From an uncultured Eubacteriales bacterium (lineage in GTDB: Bacteria; Bacillota; Clostridia; Oscillospirales; Oscillospiraceae): a stretch of DNA of 55,634 bases. Positions 33,997-43,181 of this stretch are shown here, in pieces. A model generated the notes under the pieces. The model saw only the letters and a program-made list of their open reading frames with translations. It was not told where the DNA came from and did not search any database. Each line of letters opens with the position of its first letter. Position 1 is the first letter of the stretch. The stretch spans positions 1-55,634 of the forward strand of contig URXW01000008.1 of the NCBI GenBank assembly GCA_900551995.1. The letters are read 5' to 3'. The position numbers were made by a program, and so were the translations under genes.

Positions 33997-34497
33997 ATGC
34001 GTCTGAACGTAAACAAGCTGCTGCATACCCCCGATTCCCGGCAGGACGTCCGTTTCGAAATGGATCTGTCCGACTTGGAATTTGGCGGCTCCTGCCCCGT
34101 CTCCCGCCCGGTTGTTGTGGACTGCCGGTTGGAAAACAAAGCGGGACTGCTGCTGTGCGGTCTGACGCTGACCACCACGCTGCACTGTACCTGCGACCGC
34201 TGCGGTGAGGAGTACGACGCGGACAAGACGGTGCGCTACGACTGCGTATTGGCGGAGGAGCGCGAATCCGACGAAAGCGACGACATCATCGTGGCGGACA
34301 ACGACGAGGTGGACGTGGAGGAGCTGGCGCGTGACGCCTTCATCCTCGATATGGACACGAAATTTCTCTGCTCAGAGGACTGCAAGGGGCTTTGCCCCGG
34401 CTGCGGTGTGAACCTGAACCGGGAGAGCTGCCGCTGCCAAAGGGCGGTGGACCCCCGTCTGGCGAAGCTGGCGCAGCTGCTGCAGAGGGATGAGTGA
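33997..34497 (+). CDS. yceD: YceD family protein (DUF177)
   Basis: The 166-residue protein belongs to DUF177, nearly always encoded just before rpmF, as here. Members are implicated in 23S rRNA accumulation or large-subunit assembly. It has two Cys pairs, CTCDRCGEEY (about 68-77) and CSEDCKGLCPGCG (about 127-139), that may form a zinc site. An acidic stretch lies between them. The ATG at 33997 lacks a strong Shine-Dalgarno (GAGGTG lies 6-11 bases upstream). Confidence 0.92.
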   Translation: MRLNVNKLLHTPDSRQDVRFEMDLSDLEFGGSCPVSRPVVVDCRLENKAGLLLCGLTLTTTLHCTCDRCGEEYDADKTVRYDCVLAEERESDESDDIIVADNDEVDVEELARDAFILDMDTKFLCSEDCKGLCPGCGVNLNRESCRCQRAVDPRLAKLAQLLQRDE

Positions 34498-34547
34498 ATT
34501 TTGTATTACATTGCTGCTCAGGCAGTTAAGACCAAGGAGGTGTCAAC

Positions 34548-34742
34548 ATGGCAGTCCCTAAGGGAAAAGTATCCAAGCAAAGACGCAATAAGAGACGTTC
34601 TTCCGTATGGAAGCTGGCAGCTCCCACGCTGGTGGCGTGCGCCAAGTGCGGCGCGCTGCATCTCCCCCACAGAATGTGCCCGGAGTGCGGTACCTATAAC
34701 GGCCGCGAGGTAAAGGTCGTCAAGTCTGTGGCGGCGAAATAA
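34548..34742 (+). CDS. rpmF: 50S ribosomal protein L32
   Basis: The 64-residue protein shows the L32 sequence MAVPKGKVSKQRRNKRRSS, with the zinc-ribbon Cys pairs CAKCG and CPECG, i.e. the zinc-binding (C+) form. AAGGAGGTGTCAAC precedes the ATG. It is co-transcribed with yceD and followed by a strong terminator. Confidence 0.98.
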   Translation: MAVPKGKVSKQRRNKRRSSVWKLAAPTLVACAKCGALHLPHRMCPECGTYNGREVKVVKSVAAK

Positions 34743-34757
34743 GTCTGTTGTGCCTTT

Positions 34758-34792
34758 GTACGAGGGAAGCTCCGCTTCCCTCGTACTTTTTT
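34758..34792 (+). terminator. Terminator after rpmF
   Basis: A 13-bp stem (34758-34770 with 34774-34786) around a 3-base loop is followed by six T residues. Confidence 0.93.
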
Positions 34793-34877
34793 GCGGCACT
34801 CCCCCACTTTTTGTCATGGGAAGCATCGGAATCCGTCGTTTTACAACGGCACACCGGGCGGGTATACTATATTGTGC

Positions 34878-34906
34878 TTGCGTCCGGCGGGAAAAGCCGC
34901 TATAAT
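34878..34906 (+). promoter_or_regulatory. Promoter of the DUF512 gene-der-plsY run
   Basis: TTGCGT (34878-34883) and TATAAT (34901-34906) are separated by 17 bases, 50 bases before the next start codon. From 34793 to 34877 I see no gene. Confidence 0.8.
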
Positions 34907-34956
34907 AGTATGGTTATTATGTGGGCGTATGCCCTTTTTGCAGGAGAGGACGCATT

Positions 34957-36261
34957 ATGAGCACCATCATCACCGCCATCGACCATCATTCACCGGCGGA
35001 ACGCGCCGGCATACAGGTGGGCGAAAAGCTCCTGTCCATCAACGGTCACTCCATCGTGGACGTGCTGGACTACCGCTTTTACGGCTACGACCCGGTGTCG
35101 CACATCGAACTGAAAACGCCGTCGGGCGACGTTCGCACCGTCACGCTGCACAAGGCGGAGGGGCAGGATCTGGGGCTGAACTTCGACACCTATCTGATGG
35201 ACGAAATGCGCTCCTGCGCCAACCACTGCGTGTTCTGCTTCGTGGATCAGATGCCGCCGGGTATGCGCCAGACGCTCTACTTCAAGGACGACGATGCGCG
35301 GCTCAGCTTCCTGCTGGGCAACTACATCACCCTGACGAACCTGACGGAGCGGGAGGCGCAGCGCATCATCGACCTGCACATCTGCCCCATCAACGTCTCC
35401 GTCCACACCACCGATCCCCAGCTCCACTGCACCATGCTGGGCAACAAGAATGCCGGGCGGTCGCTGGACTACATCAAGGCGTTCTGTGAAGCGGGCATCG
35501 TGATGAACGGTCAGATCGTGGTCTGCCCCGGCTGGAACGACGGCGACCAGCTGCGCCGCACCCTCCGCGACCTGACGGACTGGCAGTTTTCCAGCTGCTC
35601 CATCGTGCCGGTGGGCATCACCAAGTACCGGCAGGGTCTGGCGAAGCTCCGCCCCGTGGACAGCGAGTGCGCCCGGCACATCATCGCCATCGCCGAGGAA
35701 TTCGGGCAGGAGAACCTCCGCCGCTTCGGCACACGGCGTTTCTTCTGCGCCGACGAGCTGTTCCTCCGGGCAGGACTGCCTCTGCCGCAGGAGGACTACT
35801 ACGAGGGCTACCGCCAGCTGGAAAACGGCGTGGGGATGCTCCGCTCTCTGGAGCAGGATTTCCTCAGTGCCATGCGTTTGGAGGAGCACGGCGAAGCCCC
35901 GTCCCCCTTCACCATCGCCACCGGCACCGCCGCCGCCCCGTTCCTGCGGGAACTGCTGGCGCAGGCGCAGGCGTACTTCCCCGCCCTGCGGGGACAGGTC
36001 GTCGCCGTGGAGAACGACTTCTTCGGTCACACCATCGACGTGGCGGGACTGCTGACGGGGCAGGATCTGTCGGCGCAGCTGCGCCGTGTACCGGCTTTAG
36101 GGCGCGTCCTGCTGCCGCTGCACATGCTGCGCCACGGGGAAAACGTATTTTTGGACGACTATACCGTGGAGCGTCTCAGCGGGGAGCTGGGCTGCCCGGT
36201 GCAGATCGTGGGGATAGACGGCGGCGACCTGCTGGACGCCATGCTGGAAAGAGAGGGTTAA
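34957..36261 (+). CDS. PDZ/DUF512 protein with a radical-SAM-like cysteine motif
   Basis: The 434-residue protein has an N-terminal PDZ-like domain (about 5-65, with HSPAERAGIQVGEKLLSING), then a CANHCVFCFVDQ segment (a CX3CX2C motif like that of radical SAM enzymes, about 87-98). A TIM-barrel-like region and a C-terminal DUF512 domain (about 240-434) follow. Members are often annotated as FeS-binding proteins and are conserved just upstream of der in Clostridia. The function is unknown to me. It starts after GGAGAGGA, and der follows by 4 bases. Confidence 0.88.
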   Translation: MSTIITAIDHHSPAERAGIQVGEKLLSINGHSIVDVLDYRFYGYDPVSHIELKTPSGDVRTVTLHKAEGQDLGLNFDTYLMDEMRSCANHCVFCFVDQMPPGMRQTLYFKDDDARLSFLLGNYITLTNLTEREAQRIIDLHICPINVSVHTTDPQLHCTMLGNKNAGRSLDYIKAFCEAGIVMNGQIVVCPGWNDGDQLRRTLRDLTDWQFSSCSIVPVGITKYRQGLAKLRPVDSECARHIIAIAEEFGQENLRRFGTRRFFCADELFLRAGLPLPQEDYYEGYRQLENGVGMLRSLEQDFLSAMRLEEHGEAPSPFTIATGTAAAPFLRELLAQAQAYFPALRGQVVAVENDFFGHTIDVAGLLTGQDLSAQLRRVPALGRVLLPLHMLRHGENVFLDDYTVERLSGELGCPVQIVGIDGGDLLDAMLEREG

Positions 36262-36265
36262 GCGA

Positions 36266-37594
36266 ATGTCCAAGCCTTTAATTGCTATTGTGGGACGCCC
36301 CAATGTGGGTAAGTCCATGCTGTTCAACAAGATCATCGGGCGGCGGCTGTCCATCGTGGAGGACACCCCCGGCGTCACCCGTGACCGTATCTACGGCGAG
36401 AGCGAGTGGGTAGGGCGCAAATTCCGTCTGGTGGACACCGGCGGTATCGAGCCCAACACCGACAGCCAGATCCTCGCCTTCATGCGGGAGCAGGCGCAGA
36501 TCGCCATTGACAACGCCGACGTCATTATTTTCGTCACCGACATCAAGACCGGCTTGACCGCCTCCGACCAGGAGGTCGCCAATATGCTCCAGCGCAGCCG
36601 CAAGCCCATCGTGCTGGCGGTGAACAAGATGGACTCCACCGGCACCCTTGACCCGGACTTCTACGAATTCTACAACCTGGGGCTGGGCGACCCGGTGGCG
36701 GTCTCCGCCGTCCACGGTCACGGCACCGGCGACCTGCTGGACGAGTGCGTCAAGTATTTCCCGCCGGAGACGGAGGACGAGGACGACGACGATGTGGTGC
36801 AGGTAGCCATCATCGGCAAGCCCAACGTGGGCAAATCCAGCCTCACCAACCGCATTTTGGGGGAGGAGCGCGTCATCGTCAGCAACGTGGCGGGCACCAC
36901 CCGCGACGCCATCGACAGCTACTTTGAGAACCGGTACGGCAAGTATAATTTCATCGACACCGCCGGTATGCGGAAAAAGTCCAAGGTGGACGACAATATC
37001 GAAAAATACAGCGTCCTCCGCGCCACCATGGCGATCGAGCGCAGCGACGTGTGCCTTATCCTCATCGACGCCCAGGAGGGCGTGACGGAGCAGGACACCA
37101 AGGTGGCGGGGCTGGCGCACGACGCCGGCAAGGCGTGTATCATCGTGGTGAACAAGTGGGATCTCATCGAGAAGGACGGCAAGACCATGGATCGTATGCG
37201 GGAGGACATCCGCCGGGATCTGAGCTATATGCCCTACGCCCCCATCCTGTTCATCTCCGCCCTCACCGGCCAGCGGGTGGGCAGGCTGTTTGAGCTGATC
37301 AACTACGTGAACGATCAGGCGGCAATGCGTATCACCACCGGCACGCTGAACAGCGTGCTGGCGGACGCCCAGACCCGCGTGCAGCCCCCCACGGACAAGG
37401 GACGCCGTCTGAAGATCTACTACATGACACAGGTGGGCGTGAAGCCGCCCCACTTCGTTATCTTCTGCAACGACAAAAAGCTGTTCCACTTCTCCTACCA
37501 GCGGTATCTGGAAAACCAGCTCCGCAGTGTGTTCGGCTTGGAGGGCACGCCCATCGTGCTGACTATCCGCCAAAAGGGGGAGGACGAAAATTGA
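36266..37594 (+). CDS. der: Ribosome biogenesis GTPase Der (EngA)
   Basis: Der is an essential tandem GTPase for 50S assembly. The 442-residue protein has two G domains, with G1 motifs GRPNVGKS (about 10-17) and GKPNVGKS (about 182-189), DTGG and DTAG G3 motifs, NKMD and NKWD G4 motifs, and the C-terminal KH-like domain. The ATG at 36266 lies 4 bases after the preceding stop. Its stop overlaps the plsY start (TTGA). Confidence 0.98.
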   Translation: MSKPLIAIVGRPNVGKSMLFNKIIGRRLSIVEDTPGVTRDRIYGESEWVGRKFRLVDTGGIEPNTDSQILAFMREQAQIAIDNADVIIFVTDIKTGLTASDQEVANMLQRSRKPIVLAVNKMDSTGTLDPDFYEFYNLGLGDPVAVSAVHGHGTGDLLDECVKYFPPETEDEDDDDVVQVAIIGKPNVGKSSLTNRILGEERVIVSNVAGTTRDAIDSYFENRYGKYNFIDTAGMRKKSKVDDNIEKYSVLRATMAIERSDVCLILIDAQEGVTEQDTKVAGLAHDAGKACIIVVNKWDLIEKDGKTMDRMREDIRRDLSYMPYAPILFISALTGQRVGRLFELINYVNDQAAMRITTGTLNSVLADAQTRVQPPTDKGRRLKIYYMTQVGVKPPHFVIFCNDKKLFHFSYQRYLENQLRSVFGLEGTPIVLTIRQKGEDEN

Positions 37595-38247
37595 AAGAGC
37601 TTCTGTCCGTATATTTGCTGTCGTGGCTGATCCTTCTGCTCCTGGGTTATTTTCTGGGCTGTCTTAACGGCTCGGTGATGGTCAGCCACTTCATCATCCA
37701 CGACGACGTGCGGCAGCACGGCAGCGGCAACGCGGGGCTGACCAACTTCTACCGCACCTACGGCGCGAAATACGCGCTGGGCGTCATTCTCTTCGACATG
37801 GGCAAGACCGTGGTGGCGTGCCTGCTGGGCGGCACCCTGTTCAGCTGTCTGTTCGGCGACTGGACGCTGGGCGTTCTGCTGGGAGGCTTGGGCTGCGAGC
37901 TGGGTCATATGTTCCCCGTGTTCTTCGGCTTCAAGGGCGGCAAGGGCATTCTGTCCGGCGGCACGCTGGTCTGGCTGCTGAACTGGCGCATAGGGCTGAT
38001 CGCATGGGGGCTGTTCGCCGTGCTGTGGCTGCTGACGCGATACGTCTCCCTCGGCTCTCTCTGCGCCACGCTGTCCATGCCCGTCTCCACGTATTTCTTC
38101 TGCGGCCGCAGCGTGCTCTACACGGTGCTGGCTGTGCTGGTGGCATCACTTGTGGTGTGGTGCCACCGGGAGAATATCACGCGCCTGCTGCGCCATGAGG
38201 AGCGAAGGTTCCGCTGGCACACCGGCGCGCCGAAAGACAACGAATAA
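37591..38247 (+). CDS. plsY: Acyl-phosphate glycerol-3-phosphate acyltransferase PlsY
   Basis: PlsY makes lysophosphatidic acid from acyl-phosphate, the first membrane step of phospholipid synthesis. The 218-residue protein has five or more membrane segments and the family motifs GSGNAGLTNFYRTYG, FGFKGGKG and GHMFPVFFG. It starts with TTG in the overlap TTGA with the der stop; GGGGGAGGAC lies 7-10 bases upstream. The C-terminus has an extra basic tail (about 190-218). Confidence 0.94.
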   Translation: MKELLSVYLLSWLILLLLGYFLGCLNGSVMVSHFIIHDDVRQHGSGNAGLTNFYRTYGAKYALGVILFDMGKTVVACLLGGTLFSCLFGDWTLGVLLGGLGCELGHMFPVFFGFKGGKGILSGGTLVWLLNWRIGLIAWGLFAVLWLLTRYVSLGSLCATLSMPVSTYFFCGRSVLYTVLAVLVASLVVWCHRENITRLLRHEERRFRWHTGAPKDNE

Positions 38248-38268
38248 ACGAGAAAGGAAATCCAAGAC

Positions 38269-39183
38269 ATGAAACACAATCAGGTACGGCAGGTGCTCTT
38301 CCCCATTCTGGCTGCGTTTATCTGGGGTACCGCCTTCGTGGCACAGGATCTTTGCGCCGACGCCATCGGTGCCTTCACCTTCAACGCCGCACGCTACTTT
38401 ATCGCTGTGCTGGCTCTGCTGGTGGTCATCCTCATCAGCGACAAAATGAAGAAGGACAAGCCCGTCCTCTCCCCCGCCGAGAAAAAAGCCGCCAACAAGC
38501 AGCTGTGGATCGGCGGACTGTGCTGCGGCGCGGCTCTCGCCATCGCCTCCAACTTCCAGCAGGCGGGTCTGGTGGCCGGCACCGACGCCGGCAAGGCGGG
38601 CTTCATCACCGCCCTGTACGTGGTGCTGGTGCCCGTGTTCGGTCTGTTCTTCAAGCGTAAGGTCAACCTGCCCACCTGGATCGCCGTGATGCTGTCCGTG
38701 GTGGCTCTGTACCTGCTGTGCATCAAGGGCAGCTTCACGCTGGCTCCCGGCGATCTGCTGATCCTCGTGTGTGCCGTGTGCTTCGCCGTACATATCCTCG
38801 TTATCGACCACTTCACCGCCACGGTGGACGGCGTAAAGCTCAGCTGCCTGCAATTCCTGTTCGCCTGCATCATCTCCTCCGTCTGTATGTTCATCTTCGA
38901 GGACGTGGACATGGCGGCGATCCTCTCCTGCGTCATGCCCCTGCTGTACGTGGGTATCTTCTCCTGCGGCGTGGGCTACACCCTGCAAATTCTGGCACAG
39001 AAGGACTCCAACCCCACGGTGGTCACCATCCTGCTCAGTCTGGAGAGCGTGTTCGCCGTCATCGCCGGTGCCATCATCCTCAAGCAGCAGATGTCCGTCC
39101 GCGAGTACATCGGCTGCGGGGTGATGTTCGCCGCCGTCATTCTGGCGCAGCTGGAATTCCCCGTGAAGAAAAAAGCCGAATAA
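38269..39183 (+). CDS. EamA/DMT-family transporter
   Basis: The 304-residue protein has ten predicted membrane segments in two EamA repeats (about 8-150 and 160-298), with the typical FIWGTAFVAQ opening and a FITALYVVLVPVFG segment. The substrate cannot be predicted; family members export amino acids or metabolites. AGAAAGGAAATCC precedes the ATG. It lies 21 bases after plsY and ends the rightward run. Confidence 0.9.
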   Translation: MKHNQVRQVLFPILAAFIWGTAFVAQDLCADAIGAFTFNAARYFIAVLALLVVILISDKMKKDKPVLSPAEKKAANKQLWIGGLCCGAALAIASNFQQAGLVAGTDAGKAGFITALYVVLVPVFGLFFKRKVNLPTWIAVMLSVVALYLLCIKGSFTLAPGDLLILVCAVCFAVHILVIDHFTATVDGVKLSCLQFLFACIISSVCMFIFEDVDMAAILSCVMPLLYVGIFSCGVGYTLQILAQKDSNPTVVTILLSLESVFAVIAGAIILKQQMSVREYIGCGVMFAAVILAQLEFPVKKKAE

Positions 39184-39188
39184 AGCGC

Positions 39189-39221
39189 GAAAAAAGAAGC
39201 ACCTCCCGGTGCTTCTTTTTT
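39189..39221. terminator. Bidirectional terminator between the EamA gene and polC
   Basis: GAAGCACC, a TCCC loop and GGTGCTTC (39196-39215) are flanked by A5 and T-rich runs, so both convergent genes are served. Confidence 0.9.
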
Positions 39222-39236
39222 TCGCGCTTTTTCCCG

Positions 39237-42200
39237 TCAAAACAGCGTCACCTGACTGGTATCCGCCATCCCGGCGAAGGCACCCAACGCCTTCAGCTGC
39301 TCGATGTGGGTCTTACTGAGCTTGTTGCAGGTGGTGGCGAACTCCTCCACGGAGATAAACGTCTTTCCCTCCCGCTTTTCCACCGTGTCCAGTGCCGCCG
39401 TCTCCCCCAGACCGCGCACCGTCACGAAGGGCGGCAGCAGTCCGTTCTCCGTGATTTTGAAGTGCGTGGCGTCAGAGTCGTAAATGCTGATGGTGTCGAA
39501 GTGGAACCCCCGCAGATAGAACTCGTAGCACACCTCCAGCGTCACCAGCAGGTTCTGCTCCACGTCGGTGGCGTCCTTGTCGTTCTCGATCTCCCGGATC
39601 TTCTGCTTCACCGCGTCCATGCCGGCGCAGCAGTATTCCGCGTCGAACGCCTTGGCGCGGATGGAGAAGAACGTGGCGTAGAACGCCAGCGGCTCGTGTA
39701 CCTTGAACCACGCGATGCGGAACGCCATCATCACGTAGGCGACGGCGTGCGCCTTGGGGAAGAGATAGCCGATCTTCGCCAGAGAGCCGATGTACCAGTC
39801 CGGCACCTGATGCTCCCGCATGGCCTCCTCCCAGCCCTCCTGAAAGCCGCCCTTCTTCACCTTGCCCTTACGGACAGCCTCCATGATCTTGAAGCTCATT
39901 TTCGGCTCCAGCCCCATGGAGATCAGGTACAGCATAATGTCGTCGCGGCAGCCCACCGTCTCCAAAACGGAGGCGGTGCCGCCCACGATCAGATCCCGTG
40001 CGTTCCCCAGCCACACGTCTGTGCCGTGGGAAAAGCCGGACAGCCGCACCAGCGTGTTGAAGTCCTTGGGCATGGTGTCCATCAGCATCCCGCGGGTGAA
40101 CCGCGTGTTGAACTCCGGTATCGCCACGGCTCCCGTGGGGCCGAGAATCTCGTCGTTTTCAAAGCCCAGCACCTTGGAGGATGTGAAGATGCTCATGGTG
40201 TCCGGGTCGTCCAGCGGGATGGCACGGGCGTTGACGCCGGTGAGATCCTCCAGCATCTTGATCATGGTGGGGTCATCGTGCCCCAGCATATCCAGCTTCA
40301 GGAGGTTATCCTCCATGCAGTGGTATTCAAAGTGGGTGGTCACCGTCTCGCTGTTGGGGTCGTCGGCGGGGTGCTGCACGGCGGTGAAGTCCTCCACGTC
40401 CATGTCGTCCGGCACCACCACCAGTCCGCCGGGGTGCTGTCCCGTGGTGCGCCGCACGCCCACGCAGCCCAGCGTCAGCCGATCCAGCTCCGCGTTGGAC
40501 GCCGTCTCGCCCCGCTCCTCCAGATACTTTTTCACCATGCCGAAGGCGGTCTTTTCCGCCAGCGTGCCGATGGTTCCGGCGCGGAACACCTGTGTCTTGC
40601 CGAACATCTCGATGGCGTGCTGGTGCGCCCGTGCCTGGTACTCTCCGGAGAAATTCAGGTCAATATCGGGCACCTTGCCGCCGCCGTAGCCGAGGAACGT
40701 CTCAAAGGGGATGTCGAAGCCGTCCTTGACGTACTTCTCTCCGCAGACGGGGCACACCTTGTCCGGCATATCCGCGCCGCAGCCGTAGCTGCCGTCGGTG
40801 ACAAATTCCGTGTTCTTGCACTTGGGGCAGCGGTAGTGGGGCGGCAGGGAGTTGACCTCCGTGATGCCCGACATATACGCCACCAGCGAGGAGCCCACAG
40901 AGCCTCGCGACCCCACCAGATAGCCGTTCTCCAGACTGCGCTGCACCAGCTTCTGGGCGGACATGTACACCACGTCGTACTTGCCGAGGATGCTTTTCAG
41001 CTCCACATTCAGCCGGTCAACGATCAGCTGGGGCGGCTCGTCGCCGTACAGCTCGTGGCACTTCCTCCACACCATGTCGTGCAGCTCCTGCTCGGAGTTC
41101 TCCAGCCGCGGCGGGAACAGCTGTCCCGGCGGCAGCAGCTCGATCTCCTCAATGCGGTCGGCAATGGCGCGGGGGTCGTCGATGACCACCCGATGCGCCT
41201 CCGCCTCGCCCAGATAGGCGAACTCCGCCAGCATCTCCTCCGTGGTCTTGAAGTAGATGGGCAGCGGCGCGTCTGCGTCGGCGAACTTCTTGCTGGCAAG
41301 GAGGATGTGGCGGTACACCTCGTCCTCCGGCTCCTGGAAATGCACGTCGCCGGTGGCGCACACCGGCTTTCCCAGCTCCCGCCCCAGACTGACGATGGTG
41401 CGGTTGAACTCCCGCAGCTCCTCCTCCGACTGCACCGTGCCGTTCCGCAGCATGAACATATTGTTGCAGATCGGCTGTATCTCCAGATAGTCGTAGAAGG
41501 ACGCGATACGCTTCAGCTCCGCTCTGTCCTTATTCTCCGCAACGGCGCGGAACAGCTCGCCCGCCTCGCAGGCGGAGCCGATAATAAGCCCCTCCCGGTG
41601 CTTCACCAGCTCCGTCTTGGGAATGATGGGGAACCGCTTGAAATGCTTCAGATTGGATGCCGACACCAGCTGGTACAGGTGCTTCAGCCCCAGCTTGTTT
41701 TTTGCCAGAATGATAATATGCTTGGGGTGCCGGTTGCCGCCGCCCATAGGCCGCAGCTTCTCCATCTCCCGGTTGACCTCCTGCAAGCGGGAAATGCCCA
41801 TCTCCCGCCGCATCTTCTCAAAGAACGGAATGAGCATATACGCCACCATCCCCGCGTCGTCCGACGCCCGGTGGTGGTTGAAGGCGGGCAGGTCAAGGTG
41901 CTCCGCCACAATGTCCAGCTTGTATTTGTGCAGCTCCGGCAACAGATTCTGCGCCAGAATCAGCGTGTCCACATAGGTGGGGTCGAAGTCCAGCCCCGCC
42001 CTGCGGCACCCGGCGCGAATAAACCCGATGTCGAACTCCGCGTTGTGCGCCGCCAGCGGTCTGCCGTCCACGAAGCGCAGAAACGCCGCCAACGCCTCCT
42101 CCGGCGGCGGCGCGTCCTCCAGCATGGCGTCGGTGATGCCCGTCAAGCCGATGATCTCCGGCGTCAGCCGCCGTCCCGGATTCACAAACGTCTGGAATTT

Positions 42201-43172
42201 GTCGGTGATCTGCCCGTTTTTCAGCACCACCGCGCCAATCTCCGTAATGGCCTCCCGCTGCACCTTCAAGCCGGTGGTCTCGATGTCGAAGCACACGATC
42301 TCATCGTCAAAATCCTGCTCCTGTCCGCCGTGTACGGCGACGCGGTCGTCCAGATCGTTGACGTAGTACCCCTCCACGCCGTAGAGTATCTTGATCTTCC
42401 CCTTGGCGGCGTCCCGCGCCTTGGGGAACGCCTGCACCGTGCCGTGGTCGGTGATGGCGATGGCGGGGTGTCCCCACGCCGCCGCCTGCTTGACCACCTT
42501 GCCCACATCGGTCAGCGCGTCCATGCTGCTCATCTGGGTATGTAAATGCAGCTCCACCCGCTTCTCCGGCGCATCGTCGCGCCGTCCGGGGTGGTCAGCC
42601 TTCATAATATTCACCGGGCGCAGCATGATGTCCTTGCCGTCATAGGTCAGCTCCACCTTGCCCTGTAGCCGCAGCCACATCCCATCGCTGACGGCACTGC
42701 CCAGCACCTTGGACTCCTTCTCGTCCATCGCCTTGCGGACGGCAACGGAGCCGTTCTCATCGGTGAGGTCGAAGTTCAGCGTCCACATACCCTTGCGCCG
42801 CGTCTCGTAGCACTCCGCCTTGAACACGCGCCCCTCCACAATGGCGTTGCCCTGCTTGATGTTCAGCTCCCGGATGGGCGTCAGCTTCCCGGTGAACGCC
42901 TTGCCCCACAGGACGCCGCTCTCCCCCTTCCGGGTATCGCTGCGGAAATGCAGCAGCACGCGGTGCAGGTCGTACTGCTGCGCCAGCATCTGCTGCAGTG
43001 CGTCCTGTGCCGCCTGCGGCAGCGTCTCGCCGCTCTCTATCTGCACCTCCAGCGTCCGCGCCTCCCTGTCCAGCACACCGCTGACGACGTAAGCGTCGTG
43101 GAGCAGCAGCCGCAGCTGGCGCGGAGCCTGAAAGCTCTCAAACAACGTAAAAAACGGTACTCTCTCCGCCAT
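39237..43172 (-). CDS. polC: DNA polymerase III alpha subunit, PolC type
   Basis: PolC is the replicative polymerase of low-GC Gram-positives. The 1311-residue protein has an OB domain (about 100-190), a PHP domain starting at ELHLHTQMSSMD (about 207) and an inserted DnaQ-type 3'-5' exonuclease (CFDIETTGL at about 294-302 to about 465). The rest of the PHP domain, a four-Cys zinc region (CPKCKN, CPVCGEKY) and the palm with DIDLNFSGEY follow. It is shorter than Bacillus PolC (1437), mainly at the N-terminus. It ends the pyrH-ispG operon, 9 bases after ispG; proS, often between rseP and polC, is absent. Confidence 0.97.
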   Translation of the reverse strand: MAERVPFFTLFESFQAPRQLRLLLHDAYVVSGVLDREARTLEVQIESGETLPQAAQDALQQMLAQQYDLHRVLLHFRSDTRKGESGVLWGKAFTGKLTPIRELNIKQGNAIVEGRVFKAECYETRRKGMWTLNFDLTDENGSVAVRKAMDEKESKVLGSAVSDGMWLRLQGKVELTYDGKDIMLRPVNIMKADHPGRRDDAPEKRVELHLHTQMSSMDALTDVGKVVKQAAAWGHPAIAITDHGTVQAFPKARDAAKGKIKILYGVEGYYVNDLDDRVAVHGGQEQDFDDEIVCFDIETTGLKVQREAITEIGAVVLKNGQITDKFQTFVNPGRRLTPEIIGLTGITDAMLEDAPPPEEALAAFLRFVDGRPLAAHNAEFDIGFIRAGCRRAGLDFDPTYVDTLILAQNLLPELHKYKLDIVAEHLDLPAFNHHRASDDAGMVAYMLIPFFEKMRREMGISRLQEVNREMEKLRPMGGGNRHPKHIIILAKNKLGLKHLYQLVSASNLKHFKRFPIIPKTELVKHREGLIIGSACEAGELFRAVAENKDRAELKRIASFYDYLEIQPICNNMFMLRNGTVQSEEELREFNRTIVSLGRELGKPVCATGDVHFQEPEDEVYRHILLASKKFADADAPLPIYFKTTEEMLAEFAYLGEAEAHRVVIDDPRAIADRIEEIELLPPGQLFPPRLENSEQELHDMVWRKCHELYGDEPPQLIVDRLNVELKSILGKYDVVYMSAQKLVQRSLENGYLVGSRGSVGSSLVAYMSGITEVNSLPPHYRCPKCKNTEFVTDGSYGCGADMPDKVCPVCGEKYVKDGFDIPFETFLGYGGGKVPDIDLNFSGEYQARAHQHAIEMFGKTQVFRAGTIGTLAEKTAFGMVKKYLEERGETASNAELDRLTLGCVGVRRTTGQHPGGLVVVPDDMDVEDFTAVQHPADDPNSETVTTHFEYHCMEDNLLKLDMLGHDDPTMIKMLEDLTGVNARAIPLDDPDTMSIFTSSKVLGFENDEILGPTGAVAIPEFNTRFTRGMLMDTMPKDFNTLVRLSGFSHGTDVWLGNARDLIVGGTASVLETVGCRDDIMLYLISMGLEPKMSFKIMEAVRKGKVKKGGFQEGWEEAMREHQVPDWYIGSLAKIGYLFPKAHAVAYVMMAFRIAWFKVHEPLAFYATFFSIRAKAFDAEYCCAGMDAVKQKIREIENDKDATDVEQNLLVTLEVCYEFYLRGFHFDTISIYDSDATHFKITENGLLPPFVTVRGLGETAALDTVEKREGKTFISVEEFATTCNKLSKTHIEQLKALGAFAGMADTSQVTLF

Positions 43173-43181
43173 TTTTTCTCC

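Noticed and set aside
38718..42545. A 1275-residue frame antisense to polC
   Set aside because: It is a shadow of polC in GC-rich sequence; the residue composition is Arg/His/Gln/Leu-rich without domains.
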